This document shows positions 1-4,778 of a DNA stretch of 6,842 bases, piece by piece (position 1 is the first letter of the stretch; each line of letters starts with the position of its first letter). The notes beneath the pieces were generated by a model. It was not told where the DNA came from. It ran no database searches and worked only from the letters and a program-made list of their open reading frames with translations. The translations under genes were made by a program, and so were the position numbers. The stretch covers positions 271,772-278,613 of the forward strand of contig CP070731.1 in NCBI GenBank assembly GCA_020347545.1, written 5' to 3'. This DNA comes from Flavobacteriaceae bacterium (GTDB taxonomy: Bacteria > Bacteroidota > Bacteroidia > Flavobacteriales > Flavobacteriaceae).

Positions 1-585
1 TGGTTCGAGAAATTTGATATTGGGCCATGGTGGAATAAAAAAGTAGAGGAATTGTCAAAGGGCATGGCTCAGAAACTGCAGTTCATTATCACTGTGCTTC
101 ATGAACCCAAATTGCTGATATTTGATGAACCATTCAGTGGTTTTGACCCCATCAACGCGAATTTGATCAAAGAGGAGATTCTGAATTTAAAGAAACAGGG
201 AGCTTCTATTATTTTTTCCACGCACAGAATGGAGTCCGTTGAAGAACTTTGCGAGTATATTGCACTCATTCATAAATCGAATAAGGTACTGGATGGTAAA
301 TTAAACGATATCAAGAGAAAGTATAAGACAAATACTTTTGAAGTAGGTCTTTCTACGGACAATAAATCCTTGCTTGAAACAGAGCTTAAGGAAAAGTTTG
401 AATTGAGCCGTGCGAGTTTCAAGTCTCTTGAGGATGATCTGAAACTCAATATTAAGCTTAGTAACGGAAGTACCTCTTCTGATTTGATCAGATTTCTAAA
501 CACCAGGGCTTCTATTACGCATTATAACGAAATCATTCCTACTGCGAATGATATTTTCATCCAAACGGTAAATATGAACTCTTGA
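1..585 (+). CDS. ABC exporter ATP-binding protein, NatA/YhaQ-like (5' end cut off by window edge)
   Basis: This is the ATPase subunit of an ABC-2 type exporter; it would hydrolyse ATP on the cytoplasmic face and drive the permease encoded next to it. The frame is open from base 1, so the true start lies outside the window and 194 residues are visible. Counting from the first visible codon, I see the ABC signature LSKGMAQK (18-25), Walker B LLIFDEP with D42 and catalytic E43, a D-loop SGFD (46-49) and the H-loop histidine H75 in FSTHR. Walker A and the Q-loop must lie upstream; relatives are about 300 residues long, so roughly a third is missing. Residues from about 105 onward form the C-terminal extension (DUF4162-like) typical of this subfamily. 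The signature and the EPFSGFDP stretch resemble B. subtilis YhaQ (COG4152). The stop is 19 bases before the permease start, which supports a shared transcript. The substrate is unknown; NatA exports sodium, but that cannot be carried over here. Confidence 0.93.
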   Translation, partial: WFEKFDIGPWWNKKVEELSKGMAQKLQFIITVLHEPKLLIFDEPFSGFDPINANLIKEEILNLKKQGASIIFSTHRMESVEELCEYIALIHKSNKVLDGKLNDIKRKYKTNTFEVGLSTDNKSLLETELKEKFELSRASFKSLEDDLKLNIKLSNGSTSSDLIRFLNTRASITHYNEIIPTANDIFIQTVNMNS

Positions 586-604
586 TAAAGAGCGAATAAA
601 CAAA

Positions 605-1933
605 ATGAATAAGTTAAAGTTAATAATACAGAGAGAATTTCTTGCGAAAGTGAGAAATAGAACTTTTATCATCATGACTTTTTTGAGCCCGATTTTAATG
701 ATCGGTATGATACTTCTGGTCACTTTGCTTACAAAAAGCAGCATAGAGAAAAAGAGTGTCGTGGCTTTTGTTGATGAATCAGGATTTTTTAGTGGGGAAG
801 ATTTTAAGAAGGACAAATCTATCAGTTTCGAGGATTTGTCTGATATTGGTATAGAAAAAGCCAAAATTATTGTAGGAGAATCATCACATGAAGGTTTATT
901 GTATATCCCTTCCTACGGAGAAATAGAAGAGGTAGCCGATCATATTCAATTCTTTTCAGAGGATTCTCCCAGCATGATCACAATTTCAACTTTAGAATCC
1001 CTGATTGATAAGAAACTTGAAAAGGAAAAAATGAAGCATTTAGGCATTGATCTTGTTAAACTGGAGGCTTCAAGAGTAGATGTAAACATTAAAATGTCAA
1101 ATTTTAGCGGGGTAAAATCATCCAAACTGATCAACGGTTTAAAGATTGGAATAGGAATGGGAGCAGGATATCTGATCATGATGTTTATACTGATCTATGG
1201 TGCCATGGTCATGCGGAGCGTCATTGAAGAGAAGACAAGCAGAATCATTGAAGTTATCATTTCATCGGTAAAGCCATTTCAGCTTATGCTGGGTAAGATC
1301 TTTGGGACGGCTCTGGCAGGATTGACCCAGTTTGTGACCTGGGGTCTTCTGATGCTGGTGATCTTTATAGGAAGTTCCTACTTTTTTGGAGTGGACTTGT
1401 ACAACAGTGATGTGGGCGTACAGCAAATGAGTGTGCAGCAAATGGGTGCTGACCAAATGAATCAGATTGCTCAAAATGAGACCCAGGAAATATTTGATGA
1501 GTTAATGCAGCTTCCATTGATAAGTACTTTTGTATATTTTATCCTTTATTTTGTACTTGGTTACTTGCTTTACAGTTCACTTTATGCTGCAATTGGTGCA
1601 GCAGTTGATAATGAAACCGATACACAGCAGTTTATGCTGCCAATTATGCTTCCCCTGATGCTTGGGGTCTATATAGGATTCGCCACGGTCATAAATGACC
1701 CGCACGGTACAATTGCCACTATTTTTTCACTCGTCCCTTTTACCTCGCCAATAGTTATGCTTATGCGAATTCCGTTTGGGGTTCCTGCATGGCAGATAGT
1801 AACATCCTTGTTCTTGTTACTGATAAGCTTTCTGGCAGTGGTATGGGTAGCGGCGAAAATTTACCGAGTTGGAATTTTGATGTATGGAAAAAAAATAAAT
1901 TATAAAGAGTTGATCAAATGGGTTCGTTATTAG
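605..1933 (+). CDS. ABC-2 type exporter permease, NatB/YhaP-like
   Basis: This is the membrane subunit (442 aa) that pairs with the ATPase just upstream. The layout fits COG1668/NatB: a cytoplasmic N-terminus (MNKLKLIIQREF), a first membrane segment near 21-43, an extracytoplasmic domain of about 135 residues (44-178), then hydrophobic segments near 179-203, 232-262, 306-334, 344-363, 369-389 and 397-419. The segment near 369-389 may be re-entrant, which would leave the C-terminus in the cytoplasm. The family hallmark EEKTSRIIEVIISSVKP (208-224) follows the second segment and probably forms the coupling helix that meets the ATPase. The basic tail ending KELIKWVRY is also typical. A Gln/Met-rich repeat lies in the extracytoplasmic loop at about 272-290. 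The ATG start is chosen because the N-terminus matches the family; there is no clear Shine-Dalgarno site, only an A-rich leader. The substrate cannot be read from the sequence. Confidence 0.93.
   Translation: MNKLKLIIQREFLAKVRNRTFIIMTFLSPILMIGMILLVTLLTKSSIEKKSVVAFVDESGFFSGEDFKKDKSISFEDLSDIGIEKAKIIVGESSHEGLLYIPSYGEIEEVADHIQFFSEDSPSMITISTLESLIDKKLEKEKMKHLGIDLVKLEASRVDVNIKMSNFSGVKSSKLINGLKIGIGMGAGYLIMMFILIYGAMVMRSVIEEKTSRIIEVIISSVKPFQLMLGKIFGTALAGLTQFVTWGLLMLVIFIGSSYFFGVDLYNSDVGVQQMSVQQMGADQMNQIAQNETQEIFDELMQLPLISTFVYFILYFVLGYLLYSSLYAAIGAAVDNETDTQQFMLPIMLPLMLGVYIGFATVINDPHGTIATIFSLVPFTSPIVMLMRIPFGVPAWQIVTSLFLLLISFLAVVWVAAKIYRVGILMYGKKINYKELIKWVRY
1418..1474 (+). repeat. Gln/Met-rich short tandem repeat within the permease
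   Basis: Residues 272-290 of the permease read VQQM-S-VQQM-G-ADQM-N-QIAQ, an imperfect repeat of a five-residue unit. At DNA level the cagcaaatg block occurs twice, followed by a diverged gaccaaatg. It lies in the predicted extracytoplasmic loop between the third and fourth membrane segments. The repetition is direct sequence evidence; any role, such as a flexible or methionine-rich loop, is inference. Confidence 0.7.
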
Positions 1934-1958
1934 AATTGTTGATCCTAATTAAAAAGTG

Positions 1959-3125
1959 ATGCCGAAAATACTAATTATTGAAGATGAGGACGCGATCAGA
2001 AGAGTACTGATCAAGATTATAAAAAATGAAAATGCTTCTTATGAAGTGGAGGAAGCTTCCAATGGTGAAGAAGGCCTTAAACTGCTTGAGAACGAGGACT
2101 ATGATCTTGTACTATGCGATATAAAAATGCCAAAAATGGACGGGGTCGAAGTACTTGAAAAAACGCAACTTATAAAGCCTGAGATTCCATTTATTATGAT
2201 TTCCGGACATGGCGAGCTTGAAACGGCAGTGCAAACTATGAGGCTGGGGGCCTTTGATTATATTTCGAAACCTCCTGATTTGAACAGGCTGCTCAATGCG
2301 ATAAGAAATGCACTTGACAAAAAGAAACTCGTGGTTGAGAACAAGCGCTTAAAGAAAAAGGTGGACAAGAACTACGAAATGATCGGAGAAGGTGAGGAGA
2401 TAAAGAAGATCAAGACCATTATTGAGAAAGTGGCTCCAACAGATGCAAGGGTATTGATCACAGGTGAAAATGGAACAGGAAAGGAACTTGTTGCACATTG
2501 GTTACATCAGAAAAGTGAAAGATCTAATAGTCCTATGGTAGAGGTAAATTGTGCAGCCATTCCTTCAGAACTTATTGAAAGTGAGTTATTTGGTCATGTT
2601 AAAGGATCTTTTACCGGAGCCAATAAAGATAGGGCAGGAAAGTTTGAAGCCGCAAATGGTGGTACTATTTTTCTGGACGAAGTAGGAGATATGAGTCTCT
2701 CGGCCCAGGCGAAAGTTTTAAGAGCACTTCAGGAAAATAAGGTAAATAGAGTAGGTAGTGATAAGGATATTAAAGTTGATGTCCGGGTAATTGCCGCGAC
2801 AAATAAGAATTTGAAAAAGGAAATTGAGAAAGGGCTTTTTAGAGAAGATTTATACCACCGACTTGCCGTAATTCTGATCAACGTACCGTCACTCAACGAG
2901 CGCAGGGATGATATACATCTTTTGGTAGATCATTTTTCAGAGCTTATTTCGGAACAGCAGGGTAACGCCAAAAGAACGTTCAGTCAAGGTGCTATTGAAC
3001 TTCTTCAAAGTTATAACTGGACAGGAAACATAAGGGAATTGCGCAATGTCGTTGAACGTTTATTGATTCTGGGTGATGAAGTGGTCAGCGAATCGGATGT
3101 GGAGCTTTTCGCCAATAAGACATAA
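1959..3125 (+). CDS. NtrC-family sigma-54 response regulator lacking a DNA-binding domain
   Basis: This 388-residue protein should activate sigma-54 RNA polymerase after phosphorylation. The receiver domain (1-120) has the acidic pocket E8/D9, phosphoacceptor D54 in LCDIKMPKMDG, S82 and K104. A charged, coiled-coil-like linker follows (about 118-137). The AAA+ domain (about 140-370) has Walker A GENGTGKE (169-176), the sigma-54 contact loop as GSFTGA (216-221, a variant of GAFTGA), Walker B FLDE with D240/E241, two arginines spaced like PspF's arginine fingers (R295, R301), sensor I AATN (279-282) and sensor II in GNIRELRN (R359). The protein stops at 388, about 25 residues past sensor II, where NtrC relatives carry a Fis-type helix-turn-helix. 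No such domain is encoded downstream in any plus-strand frame. I prefer ATG 1959 over GTG 1956, giving the usual MPKILIIED start. It lies 25 bases after the permease stop, probably in the same operon. No kinase gene is visible. Confidence 0.93.
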   Translation: MPKILIIEDEDAIRRVLIKIIKNENASYEVEEASNGEEGLKLLENEDYDLVLCDIKMPKMDGVEVLEKTQLIKPEIPFIMISGHGELETAVQTMRLGAFDYISKPPDLNRLLNAIRNALDKKKLVVENKRLKKKVDKNYEMIGEGEEIKKIKTIIEKVAPTDARVLITGENGTGKELVAHWLHQKSERSNSPMVEVNCAAIPSELIESELFGHVKGSFTGANKDRAGKFEAANGGTIFLDEVGDMSLSAQAKVLRALQENKVNRVGSDKDIKVDVRVIAATNKNLKKEIEKGLFREDLYHRLAVILINVPSLNERRDDIHLLVDHFSELISEQQGNAKRTFSQGAIELLQSYNWTGNIRELRNVVERLLILGDEVVSESDVELFANKT

Positions 3126-3178
3126 TACCTAATACATTTTAATCGCATCTACCACGAGTTTTGACCATCAATGTTTTG

Positions 3179-3628
3179 TTATTTTCTGGGTTTGCCCTTT
3201 CTGTATTCCATTAATAACTTTCGGTTAAAATTATTTTCTACGTTATACAACTTTAAAAGTTTTTGAGGTGTTAAAACTTTGGAGAGCTTCGTATACATTT
3301 TCTCTCGGGCAATGGATGCTTCTTTCTCGGTAGAAAGCATCTTGCTCAAAACATTTTGTGCCTCCTCGTCATTAAGTGCATCAGGCCCTCCGGCTTCTTT
3401 TATAAGCTGTTTCGATTTTTTGACTTCCCGGACCTTCAGTTCAAAAAGTTTTTTATCATACTGGTTGTATATGGGCCAGAACTTTTCAGCCTCTTTTGAG
3501 CTGAGATCGAGCTCCTGGGTGATATAAGCTGTTTTATAGGCTTTGATTCTTTCTCGTCCTCTTTCCTGGGCCAACATAACCCATCCCGATAAAAGGAATA
3601 CCAAACAAATAACGATTTTTTTATTCAT
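3179..3628 (-). CDS. Exported Spy/CpxP-like protein, putative periplasmic sensor of the ECF sigma unit
   Basis: This is a 149-residue protein with a signal peptide: MNKK, a hydrophobic core (about 5-17), then a likely signal peptidase I site after VMLA (20/21). The mature part is helical and highly charged. It has two motifs reminiscent of the Spy/CpxP family: LDLSSKEAEKFWPIY (40-54) and LTPQKLLKLY (119-128), the latter a near match to LTxxQ. By my count the mature chain has 30 Lys/Arg against 19 Asp/Glu and contains no Cys or His, so a metal site like that of CnrX is not evident. It is the third gene of the sigma/anti-sigma unit, 4 bases after the preceding stop. I recall flavobacterial homologues annotated as sensor of ECF-type sigma factor but cannot check this. 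ATG 3628 is preferred to TTG 3643 because it gives a compact signal peptide and avoids overlap. The role is inferred: a periplasmic partner of the anti-sigma factor, or a chaperone. Confidence 0.8.
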   Translation of the reverse strand: MNKKIVICLVFLLSGWVMLAQERGRERIKAYKTAYITQELDLSSKEAEKFWPIYNQYDKKLFELKVREVKKSKQLIKEAGGPDALNDEEAQNVLSKMLSTEKEASIAREKMYTKLSKVLTPQKLLKLYNVENNFNRKLLMEYRKGKPRK

Positions 3629-3632
3629 AATG

Positions 3633-4145
3633 CTAATTTTCAATCATAAGATTTTCAACATCTATTTCATCAAAATATAAGAAAAGCTCTTCTTCACTAA
3701 GTAGGCTTTGATCCAATTCAATGTCACTGAAAGCTTCGGCAATTTCATAAGGTTCAAAGTCAATAAGGCCGTTGTCAACCCAAGTTGCAATATCCTCATA
3801 TTGATATTCGGGCAGGCTCGATGCGTTTTCGGATACTTTTAGGGTCCTGATTCCAAAAAACAATAAGATCGAAGCTGCAATTGAGAGCGAAAGTATTCTT
3901 AATTTCGGATGTCTCAATCGAAAAAGTTTTTTTTCGTTTTCAACAGGAAAAATCGAATCAGTTTCTTCAAAATAGCCTTCCGGCACCACAAAACCTGTTT
4001 CAAGGCGGTCAGGAATCGCAGAGTCTCTTTTCTCATCTTCATTTCTCAATCGATGTTCAAGTTTCTCGAAGTATCCGACGGGGACTTCAAACCCGTGACC
4101 GGTATCCTTAATTTGATTTAATATGTCTTTTTTACTTTGATCCAT
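3633..4145 (-). CDS. Putative single-pass anti-sigma factor with duplicated GYFE motif
   Basis: This 170-residue protein is not one I can assign to a named family with certainty. Its position, 7 bases after an ECF sigma factor and 4 bases before an exported protein, makes an anti-sigma role likely. The N-terminal part (1-83) contains the same motif twice: GFEVPVGYFE (18-27) and GFVVPEGYFE (51-60). A basic patch KKLFRLRHPKLR (72-83) precedes one membrane segment (about 84-101), so the positive-inside rule puts the N-terminus in the cytoplasm. The remaining residues (104-170) would be periplasmic; they contain about 20 Asp/Glu and no Lys/Arg. There is no cysteine in the protein, so the HxxxCxxC zinc anti-sigma motif is absent, and I see no FecR-like domain. 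I recall short Bacteroidota proteins with similar PEGYFE motifs beside ECF sigma genes, but this is memory only. It could instead be a membrane-tethered regulator of another kind. Confidence 0.75.
   Translation of the reverse strand: MDQSKKDILNQIKDTGHGFEVPVGYFEKLEHRLRNEDEKRDSAIPDRLETGFVVPEGYFEETDSIFPVENEKKLFRLRHPKLRILSLSIAASILLFFGIRTLKVSENASSLPEYQYEDIATWVDNGLIDFEPYEIAEAFSDIELDQSLLSEEELFLYFDEIDVENLMIEN
3966..4094 (-). repeat. Duplicated GFxVPxGYFE motif in the putative anti-sigma factor
   Basis: Two ten-residue copies, encoded at 4065-4094 and 3966-3995, share G-F-x-V-P-x-G-Y-F-E at a spacing of 33 residues. Both lie on the predicted cytoplasmic side of the single membrane segment. The match is clear at protein level. 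A sigma-binding role is inference from gene order. Confidence 0.8.
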
Positions 4146-4152
4146 TGTAATT

Positions 4153-4701
4153 TTAATCGAAGCTATTTATTAAATAGTTTTCAATTTTTTTTTTAGCGTG
4201 ATGATAAGATGCCTTTAAACCACCAACAGAAGTTTCAAGTATTTCTGAAATCTCTTCATATTTTAATTCATCGAAGTATCTCATATTAAATATCAACCTC
4301 TGTTTTTGAGGCAAAGTAGCAATTGCTTTTTGCAACTTTATCTGAATTTCATCTCCATTGAAATAGGTGTCTTCTTCAAGTTTTTCGACCATTTTTTGCT
4401 GGAGCCCTTCAGAACTTACTTTGAGGGATCTGGCTTTTTTGTTTAAAAATGTGATCGACTCGTTTGTCGCAATTCTGTACATCCATGAAAACAGGCGACT
4501 GTCGCCTTTAAATCCATTCAGATTGTTAAATACCTTAATAAAGGTGTTCTGGAGGACATCATCAGCGTCATCGTGATTTAAAACAATCTTTCGGATATGC
4601 CAGTATAATCTTTCCTTATGATGAGCGACCAGTTCACGATAGGATGCATCCCTGGTCTTGGGATCTTTTAACCTCTCAATAAACACTGTTTCGTCCTGCA
4701 C
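4153..4701 (-). CDS. ECF-type RNA polymerase sigma factor
   Basis: This 182-residue sigma-70-family factor of the extracytoplasmic-function type directs RNA polymerase to a dedicated promoter set. Region 2 spans about 20-91: DADDVLQNTFIKVF (45-58) is the core-binding segment 2.2, and FSWMYRIATNESITFLNKKAR (71-91) covers 2.3-2.4 for -10 melting and recognition. A linker of about 30 residues follows. Region 4 spans about 120-175, with LPQKQRLIFNMRYFDELKYEEISEI and the recognition helix SVGGLKASYHHAKKKIE (158-174). Regions 1 and 3 are absent, as expected. The start is GTG 4701: an in-frame TAA lies 9 bases upstream, no in-frame ATG exists near the N-terminus, and MQDETVFIERLKDPKTRD fits the family. 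The leader is AT-rich with no Shine-Dalgarno site. It heads a tight unit with the anti-sigma candidate (7-base gap) and the Spy-like gene. A run of ten A residues in the coding strand lies in region 4. Its regulon is unknown. Confidence 0.94.
   Translation of the reverse strand: MQDETVFIERLKDPKTRDASYRELVAHHKERLYWHIRKIVLNHDDADDVLQNTFIKVFNNLNGFKGDSRLFSWMYRIATNESITFLNKKARSLKVSSEGLQQKMVEKLEEDTYFNGDEIQIKLQKAIATLPQKQRLIFNMRYFDELKYEEISEILETSVGGLKASYHHAKKKIENYLINSFD
4185..4194 (-). repeat. A10 homopolymer inside the sigma factor gene
   Basis: The coding strand has ten consecutive A residues covering the KKK codons and the first base of the next isoleucine codon (residues 171-174), at the end of the region 4 recognition helix. 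Loss or gain of one A would replace the last dozen or so residues with a short different tail or an immediate stop. Slippage is possible in principle but nothing here shows that it happens. Confidence 0.8.
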
Positions 4702-4716
4702 TAAATTTTATTTATA

Positions 4717-4733
4717 AGACCTTCATAAGGTCT
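4717..4733. promoter_or_regulatory. Perfect 7-3-7 palindrome upstream of the ECF sigma gene
   Basis: AGACCTT and AAGGTCT are exact inverted copies separated by three bases. The element lies in the 77-base gap (4702-4778) between the receptor stop and the sigma start, and ends 15 bases before the GTG codon. It could be an operator, a hairpin affecting sigma translation, or a weak terminator for the receptor transcript. The sequence that follows on the minus strand (TATAAATAAAATTTA) is AT-rich but not a clean U-tract, so a terminator is not certain. I found no Bacteroidota TTTG/TAnnTTTG promoter pair in the gap. Confidence 0.5.
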
Positions 4734-4778
4734 AAAGGTTTAAAGTTCAGAAAAAAAATGATAAAAATTATATAAATT

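Noticed and set aside
1956..1958. GTG start for the response regulator
   Set aside because: The ATG immediately after it gives the usual receiver N-terminus; the difference is one residue.
3126..3178. Possible missing helix-turn-helix of the response regulator hidden by a frameshift
   Set aside because: The 53 bases and the following plus-strand frames encode nothing like a Fis-type domain, and the opposing strand is a convincing gene.
3629..3643. Upstream TTG start for the Spy-like gene, adding five residues
   Set aside because: It would overlap the preceding gene and lengthen the signal peptide's N-region, while ATG 3628 gives a standard start with MNKK.
3633..4145. FecR-type or zinc anti-sigma assignment
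   Set aside because: The protein has no cysteine and no visible FecR-like periplasmic domain, so neither named class fits.
4163..4177. Perfect 15-base AT-rich palindrome (CTATTTA, T, TAAATAG)
   Set aside because: It lies inside the last codons of the sigma gene and is almost all A/T, so chance is a likely explanation; it has no U-tract to make it a terminator.
4702..4778. Sigma-54 or housekeeping Bacteroidota promoter before the sigma gene
   Set aside because: I looked for TGGCAC-N5-TTGC and for TTTG with TAnnTTTG on the coding strand and found no acceptable match.
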